Shown piece after piece: positions 1-6,512 of a stretch of DNA of 7,805 bases. This DNA comes from Parachlamydiaceae bacterium. Lineage in GTDB: Bacteria; Chlamydiota; Chlamydiia; Chlamydiales; Parachlamydiaceae. Made by a program: the position numbers and the translations under genes. Numbering within the stretch: position 1 is the stretch's first letter; each line of letters starts with the position of its first letter. The notes below the pieces were generated by a model. It was not told the DNA's origin and ran no database searches. It saw only the letters and a program-made list of their open reading frames with translations. The DNA is taken from NCBI GenBank assembly GCA_013815395.1, contig JACDGH010000118.1, forward strand, positions 1 to 7,805, given 5' to 3'.

Positions 1-3000
1 CAATCCTGCATGATCAAGAGATTCTAGAAGAGCATAGCAAACATGCCATCTTCCATACTCATTTTCCCCAAGTAACGTGCTCTGCCATGTTACTTGATTT
101 TTGTTTTTATCATATTCAATTTTAATCATTGAACTATGACTTCTAAGAGGTATGCTAAATTTTACAACAGCCATTTTTTCATCAAAATCCAGTCCGTCTC
201 TTACAATCTTAATGTCAAAACTGCGAAGCATAATTCTAGCAATGCTCTCAGGGTGCATAGTGCCGGCAGTTTTTTCAATCTTAATATTATAAGTTTTTTC
301 AGTTTTCCCATCGGTTAACAAGTTTAAAGCATATTCAAATAATTTGGGGAGAAGCATGTACTTTGTGTCAATTTTGTTGATTATTTTATTACATCGTGCC
401 CATAAAATAACCTTACCATTTTGATGACACAGAGTAAAAAAATCTTCTAAACTTTTAGGTCGTATAATATCCCTAGGTTTTCGACACGATCCTAACATGG
501 CAGAAGCGACATTGAAAGTTGGAGAGGGAAATAATTGATCTATATTATTTAATAAAGACCTAATCTCTAAGAAATTCATCGTAGTTAAATAATCTTTCAT
601 AATAAATTTTTCATGCATAGGAATGCTGTCTGGAAGAATTAAATGTTCACACCAATCCAGCATAAGCTCACTAAAGGGGATTAACATTTCTTTAAATTGT
701 AATACCTTTTCGCGGCCAGAAAAACTTTGGCTGGCCTTCATGGTCTTGATAGAGTAGTCAAAGACTTCAACCATGTTTTGCATGACTTTTAACGTCGCTA
801 AAGAAGATATCACGGACCCTTGCAATAATTGTTGCGTCAAAGACCTTACACCAAAGACTGTTGATTGCGAACTGACTTTTCCGGCTTGTCCAATCAGCCA
901 TGCTAATCCTTTATTAAAGTTCTCAGCTGAAGTTAATTGTTCGATTTCTCCTTGACCTTCTAAAGAACGCTCCAACCCTTGATTATATGTGAGCAAGTTT
1001 TCGAGAAAAAGTAATTCTTCCTGAGGTAAACTATTAAGAATATTCGAAAAAATTCGTCCAGAAGTTTCATTTGTTTGTGGCGAAAAAAAGACTGTGAACC
1101 ACATGGGTAAAATAGCCATTTTTTTTAAGACCTCTATGATATATTTAAATTGGCCAATTTGATCATTTAAAATAACTCCAGAATCAGCCAAGAATTCTAG
1201 GTCGGCTAAAAAATGCCTCCAACGAGCTGCAGTTTCAGGGGTTAGCGCCTGAGAACCAAGTAAAAAAGGTTCGCTAAAATGAACGGGATGCTTAAAATTT
1301 TTCTGATAGTCGATCAACGCGAGAATTTCTTGAGAAATTGGTTCAACATGTCCCGTAGTATATTGACTAATTCCGGTAGTATTTTGACCTGTAGGAATAA
1401 GCAGGGTTTCAATAACTTTTACATGAAAAAGAGGATGAAGGCGCTCCCCTTCTTTTTTTATGTTAAAAAGAGGATTTAGACGCTCTTTTTCTTTTTTCAA
1501 AAATACAACTTCTGCTTCATGAAATGCTGTATCAACTTTATCGGAAAGCGATTTTAACATATTCGTAACCTGTAAAGCTTGATGGGGAATGAAACGCATC
1601 CCCTCCATATTTTGCCTCAGTTGCATTTCTTTTTCTTTTGTTTGCTTTACCCATCGGCCTTCTTTTAAATTTTTTAATAAACTTAATGCTTCAGTATTTA
1701 TCCAAGTACATCTCAAAGTGAATAGTAAATCTAAAACTTCTTGCGGAACAATAGATGGGGTTAAGTTTGGAAACGTCATTGCAAGGGGAAGCGAGATTGC
1801 AATTTTTGCCGGATGAACGGCATATCCATGAGAAATATGAAGATTTACATCTCCTTCCTGGTTATCCCATACATGCATCGTTTCTCTTTGTATATCAACA
1901 ATTAGAGAGTAATTAGAGTCTATTATATTTAGCAAATTTTCTACTTCCCCACTTTTATTCGTATATAAGCAGGGTATGCCGAGGTGACTAAAATTGACCA
2001 CCGGGTGAGAATTAGGAGGTTCAGGGCAATAGACATTCACAAATTGATAATTTTCACTTTCAAAAGCTCTTTCTGCATTTGCTAAGGTCGGTGCGCAAAG
2101 AACTTTATTTCGATCATTAATGATTAAGGCCGACCCTGTACCGAACACCAACATTTCCCCGTGTATTGTTTGTGTGATCGGGTTTTTGGGTAGTTCTGCG
2201 ATAGTTTTTAAATTGAGATATGTCGGCAAAAGTTCGGGACGATTTACAGATCTTGTTTGGACAATATGAATTTTATTATTTTTGATCACTATCTCCATAT
2301 CGACCGGTTTATCATCAAAAAATTTTTCCATAATAACGCTTGATAAAAAGAGTTTGTTTAGCATCGTATTTGTCAATGTTGGCCTATTTTGAATGGAAGG
2401 ATCATTAGGCACTCTTTTTAGCTCAATATGTTGCTCCGTCATAACAGGAGCCAATCTTTCTGGCTTAGGTTGGTTATCATAAAGAACATAGAGTTTATCT
2501 GGATGCGTCTGTGAAACGAGAACAAGAACAGTGTCACTGTTTATCCCCATATTGCCAACAACAGCTTCTCCATGGCCATAGGATGCGCAGATTCTCATAA
2601 CACGGAACAATTCGCCGCCAACATACAATGGCTCTGAGGTGAAAAGTACTAATGAAATAGGTGGGTTAACATTAGATTGAGTCGGGTTAAAAATATCTTC
2701 TCCAATAAGTTGCTGGACTGTTACTGCTATACTTAATTTTTCTTCAAAAGGATTTGTCTTAGCATTTAAACGATTTTGCAGAGATGCTATGCTAAAGTAG
2801 GAGGCGATGACTTTCCCGATTGCTTGGCATAAATCAGAATCTTCAGGGGGGATATAGGCGCAACTAATATTGCCACCGGCATTTGCTAGTTTTCGAGAAT
2901 CTTCTGCGCCACTACTTCGCACCATTAAATAGTCTTTATTTTGTTTAATTTCTTTAAGCCATTCCATAAGTTCAGGTTGTAAGAGTTGATTACGAATGAA

Positions 3001-4266
3001 TGGATCGAGGCTGGCTTTTTCAAATGTTTGTTTGATGACAGTATTGATTTCTGATAAAACCATTTGTACTTGCGGATCTTTTAAAAATTGATCTTTATTT
3101 TCAAAGCGTACATATAGATTCGCTAAGTTCTCCCAATGCTCAAACATTGATGGGGCATAATTTCTTAAAAAACTTTCAATTTCTTCGCTTTTAAGTCCAT
3201 GAGGTACAGGCACAACTACTCTATCAAGTTGCAATATTTTTAGAAGATGGTTCATCATGATCAAGTGGGCATGCTTTTTGCCATATTTTAAAAGTTCTTC
3301 GTGATCAATTCTCAATTCTTTCGTTGCATTCATCATCAGTTGATGAACATTTTGGAGATGTAGATCAATAGGTTTTGAGTCTATATTTGAAGGTTGTCGA
3401 AGATCGCGATCCATCTTCTCAACACTTTCCCGCAATGCGCGTATTTCTAAAGTTTCATTCACATTCATAATCAATTCGCGTGAAGTTTTTTCTAAGTAGG
3501 TAATTAGTCCTTGAATTCCAAAATTGAGATCAGAATAGGCACTTTCTTCTTCATTTGCATGCTGTTCAATAATTTCCCATCCTGATCTTATCTTTGTTAA
3601 TTGTTTTTCTATTAATTCTGTTGATTGTTTCCAATCCCTACGAAAATCAGAAGTTTCTTGCCAGTGAAATTCTTTTTGTTGTCTTACAAAATTTTGGAGA
3701 TCATGTGACACACTGCTAAATAATTTTTCTCGTAAATCAGTGGAGTCTGTGTCTGTTTTTTTACAGAGGTAAATTAATGCACTGATTAGTCCAAGTACTT
3801 TAAAATAATTATGTGAATTAGCAACTTTTTCTAAATTTTTAATACCTTCATCGAGTTTATCTTTTAAAGAAATGTATTCAACCCATTTAACAGCATCTGT
3901 GAGTTCCTGAATTTCTTTCCTGATTTTAAGTAATAATTCAGGTTTTGCATGTTCAGCTTCTAACTTATCTTTTATTTCAGTTAAGGTTTTTCGCATATTA
4001 ACTAGTTCTAATTTGTTTGTAGTCGAAAATGAAAAACCGATAATTACACAAAAAATCTTATGAATTCTATTACATTCCTGCTCTAGTTCAGAACCAGCAG
4101 TTGAAAACAAATTAGTAGAAAAAATTGAAGGAGATTTGTTTAGTTTGGCTTGATATTTTAATAAATCAAGGCTTAATTTTTGAATTTGGGGCATGACCTG
4201 TTCAGGTTTATAAAATGGTTCTGGAAACCTATATTCTTCGCTCGAATTATATGAAATATTAGTCAC
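1..4266 (-). CDS. Giant PPDK/PEP-synthase-like protein, ATP-grasp plus phosphohistidine domains (C-terminus beyond window)
   Basis: At least 1422 codons without a stop; no stop codon inside the window. Probable role (inference): ATP-dependent phosphorylation of a histidine and transfer to an unknown acceptor. Residues 1-320 are charged, apparently helical, with no signal peptide or membrane segment. Residues about 325-680 match a PPDK N-terminal ATP-grasp domain: G329-K-K-H-A-H-L335 (like GGKGANL), VPVPHG 352-357, VRSSGAED 449-456, AGG 463-465, YGHGEAVVG 563-571, then D656, E658, Q670 and R672, the order and spacing of the ATP-site residues of PPDK. Residues about 700-800 resemble the mobile phosphohistidine domain, with NSH 752-754 and LGIP 762-765; H754 is the presumed phospho-acceptor. 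After that about 600 residues are unrecognised, and the LGLRTE, NDLTQ and CGE-type motifs of the PEP-binding barrel were not seen. Domain order is as in PEP synthase or rifampin phosphotransferase, not glucan water dikinase. The GTG start is chosen because the frame has no in-frame ATG between the upstream stop at 4387-4389 and this point, and AAGGGG lies 6 nt upstream. Confidence 0.88.
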   Translation of the reverse strand, partial: MTNISYNSSEEYRFPEPFYKPEQVMPQIQKLSLDLLKYQAKLNKSPSIFSTNLFSTAGSELEQECNRIHKIFCVIIGFSFSTTNKLELVNMRKTLTEIKDKLEAEHAKPELLLKIRKEIQELTDAVKWVEYISLKDKLDEGIKNLEKVANSHNYFKVLGLISALIYLCKKTDTDSTDLREKLFSSVSHDLQNFVRQQKEFHWQETSDFRRDWKQSTELIEKQLTKIRSGWEIIEQHANEEESAYSDLNFGIQGLITYLEKTSRELIMNVNETLEIRALRESVEKMDRDLRQPSNIDSKPIDLHLQNVHQLMMNATKELRIDHEELLKYGKKHAHLIMMNHLLKILQLDRVVVPVPHGLKSEEIESFLRNYAPSMFEHWENLANLYVRFENKDQFLKDPQVQMVLSEINTVIKQTFEKASLDPFIRNQLLQPELMEWLKEIKQNKDYLMVRSSGAEDSRKLANAGGNISCAYIPPEDSDLCQAIGKVIASYFSIASLQNRLNAKTNPFEEKLSIAVTVQQLIGEDIFNPTQSNVNPPISLVLFTSEPLYVGGELFRVMRICASYGHGEAVVGNMGINSDTVLVLVSQTHPDKLYVLYDNQPKPERLAPVMTEQHIELKRVPNDPSIQNRPTLTNTMLNKLFLSSVIMEKFFDDKPVDMEIVIKNNKIHIVQTRSVNRPELLPTYLNLKTIAELPKNPITQTIHGEMLVFGTGSALIINDRNKVLCAPTLANAERAFESENYQFVNVYCPEPPNSHPVVNFSHLGIPCLYTNKSGEVENLLNIIDSNYSLIVDIQRETMHVWDNQEGDVNLHISHGYAVHPAKIAISLPLAMTFPNLTPSIVPQEVLDLLFTLRCTWINTEALSLLKNLKEGRWVKQTKEKEMQLRQNMEGMRFIPHQALQVTNMLKSLSDKVDTAFHEAEVVFLKKEKERLNPLFNIKKEGERLHPLFHVKVIETLLIPTGQNTTGISQYTTGHVEPISQEILALIDYQKNFKHPVHFSEPFLLGSQALTPETAARWRHFLADLEFLADSGVILNDQIGQFKYIIEVLKKMAILPMWFTVFFSPQTNETSGRIFSNILNSLPQEELLFLENLLTYNQGLERSLEGQGEIEQLTSAENFNKGLAWLIGQAGKVSSQSTVFGVRSLTQQLLQGSVISSLATLKVMQNMVEVFDYSIKTMKASQSFSGREKVLQFKEMLIPFSELMLDWCEHLILPDSIPMHEKFIMKDYLTTMNFLEIRSLLNNIDQLFPSPTFNVASAMLGSCRKPRDIIRPKSLEDFFTLCHQNGKVILWARCNKIINKIDTKYMLLPKLFEYALNLLTDGKTEKTYNIKIEKTAGTMHPESIARIMLRSFDIKIVRDGLDFDEKMAVVKFSIPLRSHSSMIKIEYDKNKNQVTWQSTLLGENEYGRWHVCYALLESLDHAGL
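1420..1497 (-). repeat. In-frame 39-nt tandem duplication (two 13-residue units)
   Basis: Within the large PPDK-like gene, residues 924-936 and 937-949 are adjacent copies of a 13-residue unit of the form KKE-x-ERL-x-PLF-x-[IV]. Nine of 13 residues and 30 of 39 bases match by hand comparison. The duplication preserves the frame and lies downstream of the phosphohistidine domain, in the unrecognised C-terminal part. Confidence 0.8.
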
Positions 4267-4272
4267 AATAAA

Positions 4273-4278
4273 CCCCTT
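4273..4278 (-). promoter_or_regulatory. Ribosome binding site fixing the GTG start of the PPDK-like gene
   Basis: AAGGGG on the minus strand lies 6 nt upstream of GTG at 4266-4264. It is the only good Shine-Dalgarno match near the start of this frame, and there is no ATG option upstream. The site sits at the edge of the nearer of the two leader repeats, so its accessibility could depend on the repeat structure (inference). Confidence 0.6.
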
Positions 4279-4326
4279 GGTTATCGTAATTAATTTAATA
4301 ACCCTGGTTATAGTAGTTAATTTAAT
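4275..4326 (-). repeat. Two 25-nt direct repeats, period 27, in the leader of the PPDK-like gene
   Basis: Positions 4275-4299 and 4302-4326 match at 22 of 25 bases. Each contains GGTTAT, then GTTAATTTAAT or a close variant. The GGTTAT of the first copy and the ATAACC at 4298-4303 form a dyad around the palindromic core AATTAATT. The pair lies between the candidate -10 box and the ribosome binding site, the position of an operator or a structured leader. Function is inferred only from position. Confidence 0.65.
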
Positions 4327-4351
4327 TATATGAAATAATTTGAAATTTGAA
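4325..4351 (-). promoter_or_regulatory. Candidate sigma-66/70-type promoter of the PPDK-like gene
   Basis: On the minus strand, TTCAAA (4351-4346) is followed by a 15-nt spacer and a perfect TATAAT (4330-4325). The spacer is short and the region is AT-rich, so chance matches are likely. If real, transcription would start near 4318, inside the leader direct repeats, leaving a leader of about 50 nt before the GTG start. Confidence 0.35.
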
Positions 4352-4467
4352 TAGGGTTTTTTTAGAGTTTTTTTTATAAACTTTTGCTATCTGCAGCTAT
4401 CATAAAATCAGCGCAAGATCATTTATCATGAGGGCAAACCTCTTATCGAGGAATGATGTATTTTAAG

Positions 4468-4513
4468 AAAGATCCGATCATTCATCTGTCGATGAATAAT
4501 TGGATCTTTTTTT
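4468..4513 (+). terminator. Strong hairpin terminator with T-run, possibly bidirectional
   Basis: Arms 4468-4486 and 4491-4509 form a 19-pair stem with one G-U wobble and one C-A mismatch, closed by a TGTC loop. A run of seven T begins in the last pairs of the stem (4507-4513). This is a classical Rho-independent layout for plus-strand transcripts. Read on the minus strand the hairpin is followed by a weaker T-rich stretch, so it may also stop transcription arriving from the cysteine-rich protein gene before it reaches the PPDK-like gene. No plus-strand gene is recognised upstream of it. Confidence 0.7.
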
Positions 4514-4651
4514 GGTTCTTGGGAAGAATTGGGGGGGCTGAAATTAAAAGGTTTACTCAGAAAATGGACTTGATGGCTAATATTAACGGATTGGATAAGT
4601 CGATGAACATTTCGTAATGACTCATACGGCCTGTCCATTTCGTCCCGCTTC

Positions 4652-4701
4652 TATACGTTTTAGAGGCTAAGGGGGAACGCAGAGAGACGGGGAGAACTAA
4701 A
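4652..4701 (+). repeat. G/A-rich dispersed repeat, copy 1
   Basis: Begins TATACGTTTTAGAGGCTAAG and continues with an AACGCAGAGAGACGGGGAGA core, ending in ACTAAA. It pairs with copy 2 as the left inner arm of the nested inverted repeat. Compared with copy 2 it lacks an 18-nt block after GGGGAGAA. Confidence 0.8.
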
Positions 4702-4830
4702 CTAGTAAATACAATAAAGTATAGTTCAAAGAAGGAGCGACAAAAAATAGGAGTTTTATATAGCTTGATTTGTAAGTTTGATCTTCTAATTTTTTAAATT
4801 CCCCTCGCCTATAAATTACTGATAACCAAT

Positions 4831-4896
4831 TTTAGTTCTCCGCGTCTCCGCGTTTCTCCCCGTCTCTGCGTTTCCCCTTAGCCTCTAAAACGTATA
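4831..4896 (-). repeat. G/A-rich dispersed repeat, copy 2 (inverted)
   Basis: On the minus strand it reads TATACGTTTTAGAGGCTAAG, then GGGAAACGCAGAGACGGGGA and a further stretch rich in ACGCGGAGA, ending in ACTAAA. It is the inverted partner of copy 1. The extra 18-nt block is itself built of ACGCGGAGA units, suggesting slippage-type expansion. Confidence 0.8.
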
Positions 4897-4978
4897 AAAA
4901 CTACCCAAAGAAATCCCGCCCCCAATTCTTCCCAAGCACCCTTTTTTTTAAATAGTAAGATGAGTATTATTATTACCC

Positions 4979-6256
4979 TCAATTTGCCAAAAAAGCATCA
5001 AATTTATCAGCATTCCAGGTAATATCTTGCCCTTTCATTTCCAAAAATTCATTACATTTTTTGGCCTCGTTTGCTCCATGGCAGCTCTGCCACTCTGAAA
5101 AAACGTTTTTATTCCATTCTTTTATCGAAGCTCCCAAAGGACCTTTAACAAATTGATCGCATGCTTTAGCATGAGTCTCTTTGCAATTATTATATTCTAT
5201 ATTAGCTTTTACCACTTCATTGCATAAATTGAGATTTTGCGTAGCCTCTTGAGCCTCAACTTTATTATCTTTATTTTTTTCTGGATGGGTTTGAAAGAGC
5301 AATTTGGATATAACCTTTGGTAAAGGCATATCACAAGGCTTGCAGCCACAGACTAATTTATTAATTGTTTCGAGCGTGAAACTAGTCCCTGGAATTCTAA
5401 ATCTATCCATCGGTTTCATAATTTCCTGAAGCTCGCATCTATGACCGGCAAATATCTGCACTCCAGGGTGATTGTATTGAATTTTACATTCATTTCCTTG
5501 TTTTAAGAATAATTTTCCGGCAAATTCTTTACATGTTTCTTTAACATTATTAAAGCCCTGCTCATCCCACTGCTCTGTTTTTTCAGTGAGAGGTGGTAAA
5601 ATTTGGGGCTTAAATATAAATTTAGAGCAGTCAGTCCATTTAGGATAAACTTCTTGGCACTGTTGCATACCATTGTAGACATTATGATTCCAACCACTGA
5701 TCATACCATCTTTCAATTCTAGAAAGTCATTACAATACTCAGATATCAAAGTCTCTTTGCAATCTTTCCACCTTTTAAATACATCATTACTGTTTCCCAC
5801 TGTATTTTTAAAAATTTGGCAGTTTTCGGAGTTTGTGACATTTAAGCATCGATTATAGGGTATCAGGGCGGGATCTAAATTTGGCCGACCATATTTAGGA
5901 ACCATCCCTGTAAGCATAATAACAGTCAGCATCCCGAATCCAACTAAAGAAACGCGTTTAAATAAAATTGGTCTAGTTAAATTTGGCGAATCTTCTATTT
6001 TAACCTTATTTTCTAAATCAGAGTGAGAGGGAGAATCAACAATATCAAGAGGTATCAGCGAAACAGTTATTTTTGTAAATTTATTTTCAGATTTATCCTT
6101 ATCTGAAGCAATAAAGCCCTCTCCCAATTTAACTGATGCACTTACCTTTACTGGCGTCTGATTATTACTGTTTTCCAGAACAGATTCCTGAACGAAAGCA
6201 TTCAAATTAGGGTACGCAGGCCCATGAATAACATTTGTTGGATTAAAATTAGTCAT
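4979..6256 (-). CDS. Cysteine-repeat protein with a single membrane anchor, unknown family
   Basis: 425 residues; function unknown. Residues 1-101 are polar, without cysteine, and lack a cleavable signal peptide. Residues about 102-120 form one hydrophobic segment preceded by FKR, predicting an N-in, C-out anchor (positive-inside rule). All 17 cysteines lie after it: 137, 146, 166, 175, 200, 210, 242, 257, 274, 303, 305, 308, 345, 358, 366, 392 and 401. Four units fit [W/Y]-x2-C-x(7-8)-C-x2-F (C137/146, C166/175, C358/366, C392/401), and C210 and C242 also start C-x2-F. Three units continue to a conserved W-N 13-15 residues after the second cysteine. C303-x-C-x2-C308 is a separate cluster. 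The arrangement suggests disulfide-linked helical repeats outside the cytoplasm (inference). An in-frame TTG at 6268 and ATG at 6262 are alternative starts, but GGAG lies 6 nt before the ATG at 6256. The gene is divergent from recA and followed by a repeat-rich gap. Confidence 0.85.
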   Translation of the reverse strand: MTNFNPTNVIHGPAYPNLNAFVQESVLENSNNQTPVKVSASVKLGEGFIASDKDKSENKFTKITVSLIPLDIVDSPSHSDLENKVKIEDSPNLTRPILFKRVSLVGFGMLTVIMLTGMVPKYGRPNLDPALIPYNRCLNVTNSENCQIFKNTVGNSNDVFKRWKDCKETLISEYCNDFLELKDGMISGWNHNVYNGMQQCQEVYPKWTDCSKFIFKPQILPPLTEKTEQWDEQGFNNVKETCKEFAGKLFLKQGNECKIQYNHPGVQIFAGHRCELQEIMKPMDRFRIPGTSFTLETINKLVCGCKPCDMPLPKVISKLLFQTHPEKNKDNKVEAQEATQNLNLCNEVVKANIEYNNCKETHAKACDQFVKGPLGASIKEWNKNVFSEWQSCHGANEAKKCNEFLEMKGQDITWNADKFDAFLAN

Positions 6257-6262
6257 TATCAT

Positions 6263-6266
6263 CTCC
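6263..6266 (-). promoter_or_regulatory. Ribosome binding site selecting the third in-frame start of the cysteine-repeat gene
   Basis: On the minus strand, TTGGAGATGATAATG contains three possible in-frame starts. GGAG has a 6-nt spacing to the last ATG (6256-6254). It overlaps the TTG and directly abuts the middle ATG, which excludes both as efficient starts for this site. Confidence 0.65.
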
Positions 6267-6296
6267 AATAAAGATTTTTAATATAAAAAAAATATA

Positions 6297-6325
6297 ACTA
6301 TAATGAATAAAACAATTAAATTCAA
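6297..6325 (-). promoter_or_regulatory. Candidate promoter of the cysteine-repeat gene
   Basis: On the minus strand, TTGAAT (6325-6320), a 17-nt spacer, and TATAGT (6302-6297). The spacing is ideal for a primary-sigma promoter, with a predicted start near 6290 and a leader of about 34 nt before the ATG at 6256. The surrounding AT-richness raises the chance of a false match. Confidence 0.5.
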
Positions 6326-6400
6326 CTAAAAAACAATAATTTTAAAAACAAAAATATTTAATTTTAATTAATAATAACTAATAATTTATCTTCTTATTTC

Positions 6401-6428
6401 TTGCTACATAAATTGATTAATTTAGAAT
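6401..6428 (+). promoter_or_regulatory. Candidate recA promoter
   Basis: TTGCTA (6401-6406), a 16-nt spacer, and TAGAAT (6423-6428), matching the primary-sigma consensus at 4 of 6 and 5 of 6 bases. Predicted transcription start is near 6435, which falls on a short dyad, leaving a leader of about 84 nt. Confidence 0.45.
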
Positions 6429-6434
6429 TAATGC

Positions 6435-6454
6435 ACTGGATTCAGAATTCCAGT
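6435..6454. promoter_or_regulatory. Dyad ACTGGA-N8-TCCAGT at the presumed recA start site
   Basis: Two perfect 6-bp inverted arms (6435-6440 and 6449-6454), immediately downstream of the candidate -10 box. It could be an operator or a short leader hairpin. It has the form CTG-N12-CAG, not the CTG-N10-CAG of an E. coli LexA box, and a LexA repressor is not expected in chlamydiae. Confidence 0.35.
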
Positions 6455-6507
6455 TCCGATATGCTCAATATTTTCTAAGTTTTTTTATATTTTTCACATC
6501 ATATAAC

Positions 6508-6512
6508 AGGAG
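6508..6512 (+). promoter_or_regulatory. recA ribosome binding site
   Basis: AGGAG with a 6-nt spacing to the ATG at 6519. An ATG at 6515 lies only 2 nt from the site and is out of frame, so 6519 is the start. Confidence 0.8.

Larger units (their letters stand above)
4518..4936. repeat. Nested inverted-repeat element of about 420 bp (MITE-like or palindromic repeat)
   Basis: The outer arms, 4518-4535 and 4919-4936, are perfect 18-bp inverted repeats (CTTGGGAAGAATTGGGGG and its complement). Inside them lies a second, longer inverted pair, 4652-4701 and 4831-4896, made of a G/A-rich repeat found again near 7690. The loop 4702-4830 is AT-rich and shows no gene. No transposase and no convincing target-site duplication were seen; the outer arms are flanked by runs of T on both sides. 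It could be a small non-autonomous element or simply two insertions of a dispersed repeat in opposite orientation. Confidence 0.6.

Noticed and set aside
136..1816. Several plus-strand frames of 60-75 codons at 136, 773, 1279 and 1589
   Set aside because: All lie antisense to the continuous large minus-strand gene, lack protein-like features and are shadows of it.
4453..4617. Plus-strand 54-codon frame beginning ATGATG after GAGGA
   Set aside because: The ribosome-binding-like GAGGA directly abuts the start codon, and the frame is made of the terminator hairpin and the repeat arm. Because the hairpin is palindromic, both strands encode a similar KKDPIIH peptide, which explains the apparent resemblance between the two frames.
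4426..4638. Minus-strand 70-codon reading frame in the gap between the two minus-strand genes
   Set aside because: It runs through the terminator hairpin and the outer arm of the inverted repeat, has no good ribosome binding site, and its composition is not convincing.
4267..4978. tRNA, CRISPR array or transposase gene in the large gap
   Set aside because: No cloverleaf-like stems with a GTTC-type T-loop, no regularly spaced repeat-spacer pattern and no transposase-like reading frame were seen on either strand.
5503..5697. 64-codon frame overlapping the cysteine-repeat gene on the same strand
   Set aside because: It is entirely inside the real gene in another frame and has no separate support.
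6437..6453. LexA (SOS) box upstream of recA
   Set aside because: The dyad has CTG-N12-CAG spacing, not N10, and a LexA repressor is not expected in this group.
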